A stretch of 6,627 nt of DNA from Verrucomicrobiota bacterium (GTDB lineage: Bacteria > Verrucomicrobiota > Verrucomicrobiia > Chthoniobacterales > UBA10450). Below, one piece after another: positions 1 to 6,627 of this stretch. The notes below the pieces were generated by a model that was not told the DNA's origin, did not search any database, and saw only the letters and a program-made list of their open reading frames with translations. The DNA is taken from assembly GCA_003219115.1 (NCBI GenBank), contig QHPN01000154.1:1-6627 (forward strand). Reading direction: 5' to 3'. Every line of letters starts with the position of its first letter. Position 1 is the first letter of the stretch. The position numbers were made by a program, and so were the translations under genes.

Positions 1-2358
1 GCGAATACGGCGGTGTTCAGCGTTCTCAACGCCGTGTTGCTGCGGCCGCTTCCGTTTCGCGAGCCGCAGAATCTCGTCGCCTTGGGCGAATACGACGTGC
101 GCGAAAAAACCGATCCCGGCACCGACATTAACAGCATCTCCTATCTCGATTATGTCGATTGGCGTGATCAAAACAAGGTCTTCGAACGCGTTGCTGTTTA
201 CACAAATCAGAGTGTTAGCACGCTTACAGACCGAAATGAGGCGACTCATGTTCAAGGGGAAGCGGTCTCGGTCGAATTATTTCCGCTCCTCGCTGTTCAA
301 CCGGTCCTCGGCCGCGTTTTTTTGCCAAACGAGGATGAAGCAGGGAATCACGTTGTCATTTTAAGCAACGAATTGTGGCAGCAGCGATTTGGCGGCGATC
401 GCCACATTATTGGAAAAACTATCACTCTCGACGGTCTGTCGTTTCACGTGATCGGCGTAATGCCGCCGCGTTTTACTTTTCCCATTAGCTCAGTATCGCC
501 GGAGCTTTGGGTCTCGTTGTCGAGGTTGCATGAATCGCAGGATGGCTCGACGCCGATGACCGAGCAGCGTGACAACGACTTCTTTCGGTGCATTGCGCGA
601 TTGAAATCCGGCGTCTCGATTCGGCAGGCGCAAGCGAACATCGACACAATTACGGCCAACTGGCACCAGCAATATCCCGATTCGAAATCAAACACTGCCG
701 CGAAAGTTTTGCCGGAAATCAGCGCGATGGTCGGCGATGCGCGTTCCGCGCTGCTCATGTTGTGCGCAATGGCCGGCTGCGTTTTGCTGGTTGCCTGCGT
801 TAACGTCGCGAACCTGCTCCTAGCCCGCTCGCTCTCGCGCAATAGAGAAATCAGCATCCGCGCGGCACTGGGCGCCAGCCGCTGGCATATCATTCAGGAA
901 CTGCTCGCCGAGAGCATTCTGCTCGGCGTTGTCGGCGGCCTTGCCGGATTAATTCTCGCGATTTGGGGAATCGATTCGCTGAAAGCTTTGCTACCGAGTG
1001 TTCCGCGCATCGATGAAATTTCTCCAGACGTTGGCGTTCTCGTCTTTACTGCCTTCGTTAGTCTGGGTGTTGGAATCTGTGCCGGTTTGCTTCCGGCGTG
1101 GCGGACATCGCACCCGAATCTCGCGGGATCTTTAAACGAAAATTCGCGCGGCTCGACCGAAGGCGCCGTCGGTGGGCGGACCCGCGCCGCACTGGTGGTG
1201 ATCGAGATTGTTTTCGCGCTTGTGCTGCTCGCGAGTGCGGGATTGCTGGTCGAAAGTTTCCTTCAGCTTCAAAAAGTTCAAGCCGGTTTCGATCCAACCA
1301 ACGTCACGACCGCGCGTGTCGCGCTCCCGGAAACAAATTATGGCAAGCCTCAGCAAGCAGGTGATTTTTACAAAAAGCTGCTGGATCGCCTCGGCACATT
1401 CCCCGGGGTGCAATCAGTCGCGGCAGCCTGGTGGATTCCGCTGAGCGGCAGCGAAATCGGTTTTAACTTCGATGTCGAAGAGCATCCCATCCCGGCAGGG
1501 CAGCAACCGATCGCAGAAGTCAACGTCGTCACCCCCGATTACTTCAGAACCATCCGCGTTCCGGTTCGACATGGTCGCACTTTCACCGATCGCGATGATC
1601 GGAACGCGACGCCGGTTGCGGTTGTGTCGGAGAGTTTCGCGAAACAATTTTTTTCCGGCGAAGATCCAATCGGTAAACGCATCACCCCGAATGGATCGGT
1701 CGATCCAGGTAAGGCCCCGGTACGCGAAATTGTTGGCGTGGTCGCGGACATGCACTTGATCAGTCTGCGCCTTGCCCCGAAACCGCAGATTTACATTCCT
1801 CATCAACAATTCGCCGTTCAGTCGATGTCGATCTTCGTCCGCAGCCAGATGAGCGAATCGGCGTTACTGAGCTCTCTTCGTCGCGCCGCCAATGAAATAG
1901 ACAAGGCCATTCCGGTATATCGAATGCGCACCCTGCCGGATTACCTTTCCGGATCGATCGCGCAACCGCGTTTGAACGCCATGCTGGTCGGTTTGTTTGC
2001 GCTGATTGCGTTGCTTCTTGCGGCCGCGGGAATTTTTGGAGTGATGAGCTACTCGGTCACGCAGCGAACACAGGAAATCGGAATTCGTCTCGCTCTTGGC
2101 GCCCAACGCTACGACGTGCTTCGCCTTGTCATTGTTCAGGGGATGCGTTTTGTCGCTGCCGGTCTTGTGCTCGGCTTCATCGGGGTGTTTGCCAGCACCC
2201 GATTGCTTCGAAGTCTGCTTTTCGGCATCGGCGCGACCGATCTGCCGACGATGTTTGTCGTCACGTTGATTTTAACCGCCGTGGCGTTCTTCGCCTGCTT
2301 CCTGCCGGCACGACGGGCTACCATGGTTGATCCTGTCATTGCCTTACGGAGTGAATAA
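1..2358 (+). CDS. ADOP-type ABC transporter permease (MacB/FtsX family), 5' partial
   Basis: This is a large inner-membrane permease of the MacB/FtsX superfamily with the duplicated ADOP layout; the substrate is unknown. The window opens inside TM1: the first residues (ANTAVFSVLNAVLLRPLPF) align with residues 35-53 of the next gene, so about 34 N-terminal residues are missing. The GTG at base 13 is therefore internal, not a start. Counting from that codon, the first MacB-like periplasmic domain spans about 20-240. The first FtsX domain has helices near 245-270, 297-320 and 340-363, with the cytoplasmic motif REISIRAALGAS at 279-290. TM5 is near 392-413, the second periplasmic domain about 425-650, and the second FtsX domain has helices near 655-680, 708-728 and 745-765, with QEIGIRLALGA at 687-697. 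It ends with the usual family tail ARRATMVDPVIALRSE. No nucleotide-binding domain is present. It is probably co-transcribed with the permease that starts 2 bases downstream. Confidence 0.93.
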   Translation, partial: ANTAVFSVLNAVLLRPLPFREPQNLVALGEYDVREKTDPGTDINSISYLDYVDWRDQNKVFERVAVYTNQSVSTLTDRNEATHVQGEAVSVELFPLLAVQPVLGRVFLPNEDEAGNHVVILSNELWQQRFGGDRHIIGKTITLDGLSFHVIGVMPPRFTFPISSVSPELWVSLSRLHESQDGSTPMTEQRDNDFFRCIARLKSGVSIRQAQANIDTITANWHQQYPDSKSNTAAKVLPEISAMVGDARSALLMLCAMAGCVLLVACVNVANLLLARSLSRNREISIRAALGASRWHIIQELLAESILLGVVGGLAGLILAIWGIDSLKALLPSVPRIDEISPDVGVLVFTAFVSLGVGICAGLLPAWRTSHPNLAGSLNENSRGSTEGAVGGRTRAALVVIEIVFALVLLASAGLLVESFLQLQKVQAGFDPTNVTTARVALPETNYGKPQQAGDFYKKLLDRLGTFPGVQSVAAAWWIPLSGSEIGFNFDVEEHPIPAGQQPIAEVNVVTPDYFRTIRVPVRHGRTFTDRDDRNATPVAVVSESFAKQFFSGEDPIGKRITPNGSVDPGKAPVREIVGVVADMHLISLRLAPKPQIYIPHQQFAVQSMSIFVRSQMSESALLSSLRRAANEIDKAIPVYRMRTLPDYLSGSIAQPRLNAMLVGLFALIALLLAAAGIFGVMSYSVTQRTQEIGIRLALGAQRYDVLRLVIVQGMRFVAAGLVLGFIGVFASTRLLRSLLFGIGATDLPTMFVVTLILTAVAFFACFLPARRATMVDPVIALRSE
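2348..2351 (+). promoter_or_regulatory. Shine-Dalgarno GGAG for the second permease
   Basis: GGAG lies within the last codons of the first permease, 9 bases before the ATG at 2361. It supports that ATG as the start and suggests translational coupling of the two permeases. This is seen directly by spacing; its function is inferred. Confidence 0.6.
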
Positions 2359-2360
2359 TC

Positions 2361-4793
2361 ATGAGCACGGTGTTCCAGGATTTTCGTTACGCCTTGCGAG
2401 TGCTGACCAAACAACCGGCATTCACTCTCATTGCGGTGCTGACCCTCGCGCTCGGGATCGGCGCCAACACTGCCATCTTCAGCATCATCAACTCCGTTCT
2501 GCTGCGGCCTCTCCCTTATCCAAACGCCGATCGGATCATGGTATTGAACGAATCGTCCGGGCCAGGCCAGGATTTTTCCGTCGCCCTCCCGGATTATTTT
2601 GATTGGAAAAAAGAGACGAAAAGTTTCGCGCATCTTGCTTGCACGCACAAAGAATCGCGCAACTTGAGCGGTATCCCCGGTCGCGATCCGGAGCGCGTCT
2701 CGTGCGCATCGGTCACACGCAATTTCTTCGATGTCGTCGGCGTCGCGCCGGACATCGGCCGCGTCTTCAGCGAAGATGAAGACAAACCGGGCGCACCGGC
2801 GCTTGCAGTCATCAGCGACCGAGTTTGGCAGCGCGCTTTCAATCGATTGCCGGAAATTCTTGGTCAATCGATCACATTGCACGATCAAAGTTTCACCATC
2901 ATCGGCGTGATGCCGCCCCACATGACTTCGCCGCAGGACAGCGATGTCTGGCTTTCGTTAGGCCGGCGTAGCAACAACCCAGCCTGGCTCGACCGGTCGC
3001 ATCACCCGATGATGTACGTCTGGGGCCGCCTCAAACCAAACGTAGATGTCGATCTTGCGCGCAGCGAAATGAAAACCATCGCCGCGCGTTTGGAAAAAGC
3101 GTATCCCGACACCAACACTGGCGAGACCGTTGTCGTTACGCCGCTGCTCGAAAATCTCGTCGGAAAATATCGCACGAATCTTGGTCTGTTATTGGGCGCG
3201 GTCGCGCTTGTGTTGCTGATCGCGTGCGCGAACCTGGCAAATCTTTTCGCCGCGCGTGGAACCGCGCGCGAGCGCGAGTTCGCCATTCGCGCGGCCGTCG
3301 GCGCCAGCCGCGCGCAAATCGTCAGGCAACTTCTGATCGAAAGCTTTGTCATCGCGTTGATCGGCGGCGCGCTCGGCTTTTTCATCGCGCTCTGGGCGCG
3401 CGATACACTGTCGATCTTAGCGCCGCAGAACGTGTCTCGCTTCCAGGAGATATCATTCGATGTGCCCGTGCTCATATTCACATTCGCTGTTGCGACCATC
3501 ACCGCGGTATTGTTCGGCCTATGGCCGGCGTGGCAAACCACTCGCACCGACATGCAGGTGGCGTTGAAAGCCGGTTCCGCCGGCAGCGGCGACGCGCCGT
3601 CAACCAAACGCACGCGCGATTGGCTCGTCATCGCGCAGATCGCGCTTACGTTGATGCTGCTCGTCGCGAGCGCTCTCGTGCTGAAGAGTTTTTCGCGCCT
3701 GCAATCGCTCTCATTAGGCTACGAACCCCGACATCTTTTCACCGCGCGTTTCGAATTGCCATGGAGGACGTTCAATGATCGCGACAAGATCGACACCATC
3801 GCCCGCGCGTTGCTCGACAAAATGCGCGCGGTCCCCGGAATTGAGAATGCAGCACTCAGCTCGAACGGTCCGCTGATGGGCAGCTGGCAAACCGGATTCT
3901 GGCGCGAAGGCGTTCCGCAGCCGCCGCCCTCGCAAATGTTGAATGCCGACCTCGAGGTCGTGCGCGGCGATTATTTCGCAACGCTGAAAGTGCCGCTCCT
4001 GCGCGGTCGCACATTCAACGAACGCGATACAAAAGACGCTCCGCGCGTCATCGTTGTCGATCAAATGATGGTCGACAAATATTTCCCGAACGAGAACCCG
4101 ATCGGAAAGCGACTTTTTGTGGACGCGGGGAATGATGAAGAAGGAAATGTCCCGAGCGAAATCATCGGTGTCGTCGCGCCGATGCGCTTCCATGCCATCG
4201 ACGAAATGGCGCCTTTGCCGGTGATTTACTGCTCGTTAGGCCAAGCGCAACGGCCGAGCCTGACGTTATTCATACGGTCGACAATCGCATCCGCGCAGGT
4301 CTCGCGCGCGATTCATGAGGCGATCGTGTCGGTCAACCCCTCGCTGCCATTGTTCGACGTCCGACCGATGAGCGATCGTGTTCGCGAAACCTGGGGCACG
4401 CAACGTTTGCTTAGCTTCCTCTTTTCTGTCTTTGCCGGTCTCGCGCTCACACTCGCGACCATCGGTCTCTACGGTTTGCTTGCCTACACGACATTAAAAC
4501 GGGTCCGCGAAATCGGCATCCGCCTCGCCCTCGGCGCACGACCCGCACAAGTGCGTACGATGATTCTTTCGCACGGTATGCATCTGCTGCTGGTCGGCGC
4601 AATTATTGGATTTGTCAGCGCAATCGCATTGTCGAAATTTCTCCAGCGCCTCTTGTTCGAAGCGAATGGCGCCGACGCGGAGGTTTATTTCGGCGTCGGC
4701 ATCGTAATGCTCGTTGCCACACTGGTGGCATGTTGGATTCCGGCACGTCGCGCCAGCCGGGTCGATCCGATTGTTGCCTTGCGCGAGGATTAA
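2361..4793 (+). CDS. ADOP-type ABC transporter permease (MacB/FtsX family), complete
   Basis: This is a complete 810-residue permease, close to the roughly 800 residues usual for duplicated orphan permeases, and a paralogue of the gene before it. TM1 (about 21-46) carries the family signature LALGIGANTAIFSIINSVLLRP. The first MacB-like periplasmic domain is about 50-270 and contains ITLHDQSFTIIGVMPP near 171-186. The first FtsX domain has helices near 275-298, 325-347 and 369-392, with REFAIRAAVGASRAQIVRQLL at 305-325. TM5 is about 422-441, the second periplasmic domain about 455-675 and contains IGKRLF at 581-586 and EIIGVV at 600-605. The second FtsX domain has helices near 683-709, 735-757 and 777-797, with REIGIRLALGA at 716-726. 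The C-terminus is ARRASRVDPIVALRED. MacB-family permeases normally pair with a separate or fused ATPase, and none is visible here. The partner and substrate (antimicrobial export, lipoprotein or envelope signalling) cannot be read from sequence. The start is supported by a GGAG 9 bases upstream. Confidence 0.95.
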   Translation: MSTVFQDFRYALRVLTKQPAFTLIAVLTLALGIGANTAIFSIINSVLLRPLPYPNADRIMVLNESSGPGQDFSVALPDYFDWKKETKSFAHLACTHKESRNLSGIPGRDPERVSCASVTRNFFDVVGVAPDIGRVFSEDEDKPGAPALAVISDRVWQRAFNRLPEILGQSITLHDQSFTIIGVMPPHMTSPQDSDVWLSLGRRSNNPAWLDRSHHPMMYVWGRLKPNVDVDLARSEMKTIAARLEKAYPDTNTGETVVVTPLLENLVGKYRTNLGLLLGAVALVLLIACANLANLFAARGTAREREFAIRAAVGASRAQIVRQLLIESFVIALIGGALGFFIALWARDTLSILAPQNVSRFQEISFDVPVLIFTFAVATITAVLFGLWPAWQTTRTDMQVALKAGSAGSGDAPSTKRTRDWLVIAQIALTLMLLVASALVLKSFSRLQSLSLGYEPRHLFTARFELPWRTFNDRDKIDTIARALLDKMRAVPGIENAALSSNGPLMGSWQTGFWREGVPQPPPSQMLNADLEVVRGDYFATLKVPLLRGRTFNERDTKDAPRVIVVDQMMVDKYFPNENPIGKRLFVDAGNDEEGNVPSEIIGVVAPMRFHAIDEMAPLPVIYCSLGQAQRPSLTLFIRSTIASAQVSRAIHEAIVSVNPSLPLFDVRPMSDRVRETWGTQRLLSFLFSVFAGLALTLATIGLYGLLAYTTLKRVREIGIRLALGARPAQVRTMILSHGMHLLLVGAIIGFVSAIALSKFLQRLLFEANGADAEVYFGVGIVMLVATLVACWIPARRASRVDPIVALRED

Positions 4794-4968
4794 TCGCCGA
4801 GCACGAAACGGTTTCCTTCACTGTCTTTAAAGATCGCGTAGTAAACAGAACCAAGCGTGTCTCCGCTTTTGGAACGCGTAGTTCGATCCAGCATTGCTTC
4901 TCGTCGAACGGCTGATCCGTTATGATGGTGAATCTCAATTTCTCGGTGTAGAAATCGAGCGCACACAC
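4790..4968 (-). pseudogene. VOC-family (glyoxalase/bleomycin-resistance-like) gene remnant
   Basis: Two pieces of a VOC (vicinal oxygen chelate) protein lie in different minus-strand frames. The first, from about 4962 down to 4840, reads ALDFYTEKLRFTIITDQPFD then EKQCWIELRVPKAETRLVLFT, typical of the first beta-alpha-beta-beta-beta half. It is followed, in another frame from about 4840 down to the stop at 4790, by YAIFKDSEGNRFVLGD, typical of the extreme C-terminus. Intact single-domain relatives are about 120-130 residues and have some 40-50 residues between these blocks, so the centre is deleted and the frame broken near 4838-4846. The N-terminal strand that normally precedes ALDFY is also not recognisable: an ATG at 4990 gives only about 9 unrelated residues in a third frame. 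The remnant cannot make a folded VOC module. Its TAA overlaps the permease TAA in a shared TTAA. It lies just downstream of the phosphoesterase on the same strand. Confidence 0.8.
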
Positions 4969-5058
4969 CGGGGCCGCCGTGCCGGACCATCCCGTCTTAC
5001 GACACGGGCGATTGAAACCGACCCGCAGACGTTCAGCGAAGTAATTCCAATCGCCAGT
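4969..5058. other. Short spacer between VOC remnant and phosphoesterase stop
   Basis: These 90 bases hold the apparent out-of-frame continuation of the phosphoesterase (to a TGA at 5033-5035) and the degraded 5' end of the VOC remnant. I see no terminator hairpin, promoter or RNA gene in it. Confidence 0.5.
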
Positions 5059-5487
5059 TCACCTTCCCGTCTTCATTAATCTCATTTCAAGCCAGGCGAT
5101 GCTCGGCGGCGCGCCACGATTCGGCCGTGTGACGCAGCCCGGGTTCAGAAATCGAACGCCTCCGATCGTTTCGTCGCGCGGAACATGAGTATGGCCATGA
5201 AGAAGAATGTCGTAATCCCCGGGCGCCCGACGTGGCGGCGGACAAATATGTTCCAATCGAAACCGCATCCCATTTCTCGTTAGGTCGCAAACCAGCGGCC
5301 AGTGATAATTGTCATCGCAGTTTCCGCGCACCAGCGTCACCGACGGTCCAACAAACTGTAACTCGTCGAGCACCCATTCGTCGCACACATCACCGAGATG
5401 CCAGATCTCATCCGCGCCGCGCGCAAGCTCGCAGATAATCGGCGGCAATTTGTTGTGCGTGTCAGCGATGACCAGCACTTTTGTCAT
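5059..5487 (-). CDS. YfcE-like metallophosphoesterase, C-terminus probably frameshifted
   Basis: This is a 142-residue calcineurin-like phosphoesterase of the small YfcE/MJ0936 type, a cytoplasmic dimetal hydrolase of phosphodiesters; the natural substrate is unknown. All metal-site motifs are visible: D9-x-H11 (IADTHNKLP), G32-D33 (HLGDVCD), G55-N56-C57-D58 (RGNCD), H80, and G98-H99-T100-H101 (LLHGHTHVP), followed by LNPG at 114-117. Relatives are mostly 150-180 residues. Here the protein stops 10 residues after AWLE (131-134) with an unconvincing MRLMKTGR tail. One frame over, the DNA reads EINEDGKVNWRLELLR and then stops at 5033, which looks like the real family C-terminus. A net one-base loss (or two-base gain) near 5081-5086 would explain this. 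The catalytic core is unaffected. The ATG at 5487 is the only ATG or GTG start between the motif-bearing N-terminus and an in-frame TGA at 5521-5523. It lies inside the end of the inverted repeat and has no well-spaced Shine-Dalgarno. Confidence 0.85.
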   Translation of the reverse strand: MTKVLVIADTHNKLPPIICELARGADEIWHLGDVCDEWVLDELQFVGPSVTLVRGNCDDNYHWPLVCDLTRNGMRFRLEHICPPPRRAPGDYDILLHGHTHVPRDETIGGVRFLNPGCVTRPNRGAPPSIAWLEMRLMKTGR

Positions 5488-5568
5488 GTCGAGCGAAGCC
5501 GAGACACCTCTATTTTCCTTTCAAGAAAGAAATAGTAGAGATTCCTCGACTTCGCTCGGAATGACAAG
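5480..5568. repeat. 89-base imperfect inverted repeat (REP-like hairpin)
   Basis: The left arm (5480-5522) and right arm (5525-5568) are reverse complements over about 44 positions, with roughly 34 matches and one gap by hand alignment, around a 2-base centre. The inner core CTTTC-AA-GAAAG is perfect, and each arm carries the block CGAGCGAAG (or its complement CTTCGCTCG). Each outer end reads ATGACA outwards. Similar sequences containing CCGAGCGAAG occur, from memory, as dispersed intergenic repeats in several environmental bacterial phyla; I could not search for copies. It fills most of the gap between two divergent genes, so it is unlikely to be a terminator. It could be a non-autonomous mobile repeat (REP or MITE-like) that inserted between them. 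There are no clear target-site duplications. Confidence 0.8.
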
Positions 5569-5596
5569 CCGGGCGACAGGCGCTAGTTTCCTGCCC

Positions 5597-6627
5597 GTGT
5601 CATTCAACAATTTCGATCTTTCCGCTGAAGTGGTGCACGGCGCCCATGCGATGGGTTTTGCCGAGCCGACCCCGATCCAGCTTCGCGCCTTCCCCATTAT
5701 CCTCGCCGGCAAAGATCTCGTCGGCACTGCCCAAACTGGCACCGGCAAGACCGCCGCCTTCGCTCTGCCGATCCTTACGATACTTGGTCATCACGGGAAA
5801 TTTCGTTGCCTCGTGCTGGAGCCAACGCGCGAGTTGGCGGCGCAAGTCGAGACGGCTTTTCGTGATTACGGACGTTTCACCGATCTGCGCGCGACCGTAG
5901 TCCATGGTGGCGTCGGTTACGGCAAACAACGGCAGGATTTGAAACAGGGTGTCGATGTCGTCATCGCGACGCCGGGTCGATTACTCGATCATCTCGAGCA
6001 AGGCACCCTGCATTTTCGCGACGTCACGATTCTGGTGCTCGATGAGGTCGATCGCATGCTCGACATGGGATTTCTGCCGGACGTGCGCCGGATCGTCGAA
6101 AAAATCTCGCGCGACCGGCAGACGCTGCTTTTTTCGGCAACCTTGCCGCCTGAGATCGAGCGACTGGCAGCATGGGTGCTGCGCGAACCGGAGTTGGTGG
6201 AGATCGGTGTGCGCCGTTCGCCCGCCGAAACCGTCACCCACGCCGTTTATCCGGTGGCCGCCGAACAAAAATTTGATCTGCTCATGGTGCTGCTCGAACG
6301 AACCAATTTTGATAGCGCGCTCATTTTTTCGCGGACAAAACACGGTGCCGATCGCATTGCTCACAAACTGAAAAACGGGAACCATTCCGTGGCGGTGTTG
6401 CACTCCAATCGCACCCAGCGCGAACGGATCGAAGCACTCGAAGGGTTCAAGAGCGGCAAATACGAAGTGATGGTGGCGACCGATATCGCGGCGCGCGGAC
6501 TCGACATCGCCGGCGTCAGTCACGTTATCAATTACGATGTGCCGGAGCATCCGGAAGATTATGTCCATCGCATCGGCCGTACCGGTCGCGCCCAAAACGT
6601 GGGTGACGCTTTTACCTTGATGAACGG
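5597..6627 (+). CDS. DEAD-box ATP-dependent RNA helicase, RhlE-like, 3' partial
   Basis: This is an RNA helicase acting on structured RNA (ribosome assembly or RNA turnover in relatives). The 343 codons seen run off the right edge with no stop. Nearly the full two-RecA-domain core is present. Domain 1 has the Q motif GFAEPTPIQ (20-28), motif I AQTGTGKT (45-52), Ia PTRELA (76-81), GG (104-105), Ib TPGRL (125-129), motif II DEVD (149-152) and III SAT (180-182). Domain 2 has motif IV ALIFSRTK (241-248), V ATDIAARGLDI (294-304) and VI HRIGRTGR (324-331). Motif II has Val in place of the usual Ala. The GTG at 5597 is chosen because VSFNNFDLS matches the usual MSFxxFxL beginning. An in-frame ATG at 5561, inside the inverted repeat, would add 12 residues with no family resemblance. 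Neither start has a well-placed Shine-Dalgarno. The missing 3' part should hold the end of domain 2 and a variable, often basic tail. Confidence 0.92.
   Translation, partial: MSFNNFDLSAEVVHGAHAMGFAEPTPIQLRAFPIILAGKDLVGTAQTGTGKTAAFALPILTILGHHGKFRCLVLEPTRELAAQVETAFRDYGRFTDLRATVVHGGVGYGKQRQDLKQGVDVVIATPGRLLDHLEQGTLHFRDVTILVLDEVDRMLDMGFLPDVRRIVEKISRDRQTLLFSATLPPEIERLAAWVLREPELVEIGVRRSPAETVTHAVYPVAAEQKFDLLMVLLERTNFDSALIFSRTKHGADRIAHKLKNGNHSVAVLHSNRTQRERIEALEGFKSGKYEVMVATDIAARGLDIAGVSHVINYDVPEHPEDYVHRIGRTGRAQNVGDAFTLMN

Noticed and set aside
13..15. GTG at base 13 as the start of the first permease
   Set aside because: The reading frame is open back to base 1 and the residues before it (ANTA) belong to the conserved TM1 motif seen complete in the second permease, so the gene begins upstream of the window.
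2136..2921. 261-codon open frame on the minus strand across the junction of the two permeases
   Set aside because: It lies opposite strongly conserved permease coding sequence, spans two genes, and its translation resembles no known family; it is a by-product of GC-rich codon use.
3002..3631. 209-codon minus-strand open frame inside the second permease
   Set aside because: Low-complexity Ser/Arg/Ala-rich translation antisense to FtsX-domain coding sequence; a shadow frame.
4794..5487. A small operon encoding a new system with the permeases (for example self-resistance plus export)
   Set aside because: The VOC gene, the only resistance-like element, is broken and convergent to the permeases, and the phosphoesterase is a generic housekeeping type; there is no real evidence of a linked system.
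5480..5568. Inverted repeat as an intrinsic transcription terminator
   Set aside because: It sits between the 5' ends of two divergent genes, overlaps a start codon, has mismatched arms and no adjoining U-tract in a useful place.
5981..6595. 204-codon minus-strand open frame opposite the helicase
   Set aside because: Antisense to canonical DEAD-box motifs; no recognisable domain of its own.
1..6627. tRNA, rRNA, CRISPR array, transposase or phage genes
   Set aside because: Read by eye, no cloverleaf, regularly spaced direct repeat or mobile-element protein motif was found in the non-coding stretches, all of which are under 120 bases.

Overview
The window is bacterial chromosomal DNA with dense coding and moderately high GC. 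It holds two tandem, very large FtsX/MacB-type permeases on the plus strand. Each has the duplicated layout (membrane helix, MacB-like periplasmic domain, FtsX domain, then the same again) described as ADOP, acidobacterial duplicated orphan permeases. Such tandem permeases are abundant in soil Acidobacteriota and also occur in Verrucomicrobiota and some other environmental phyla. I suggest one of these groups; the sequence does not decide between them.

Layout. Bases 1-2358 are the first permease, cut at its 5' end by the window edge. Bases 2361-4793 are the second, complete permease (810 residues), starting 2 bases after the first one stops, so the pair is almost certainly one transcript. On the minus strand, converging on it, come a decayed VOC/glyoxalase-type gene (4790-4968) and a YfcE-like metallophosphoesterase (5059-5487). 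The phosphoesterase is catalytically intact, but its C-terminal end looks frameshifted. A short gap (5488-5596) is filled mostly by an 89-base imperfect inverted repeat. Beyond it a DEAD-box RNA helicase of the RhlE type starts on the plus strand and runs off the right edge.

How the genes relate. The permease pair probably acts together in the inner membrane as an exporter or mechanotransmission-type ABC system whose ATPase is not in this window. The phosphoesterase, VOC remnant and helicase have no obvious functional link to the permeases or to each other. The region 4790-5600 reads as eroding, repeat-invaded intergenic ground between housekeeping-type genes.

The most noteworthy signals are all in that 0.8 kb. 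The inverted repeat ends in the same outward-facing ATGACA on both sides, in frame with the gene beyond it in each direction. The VOC gene has lost its core. The phosphoesterase tail continues in another frame as a plausible C-terminus. The helicase has DEVD in place of DEAD. I see no phage, CRISPR, toxin-antitoxin or defence system, and no clear new multi-gene system.
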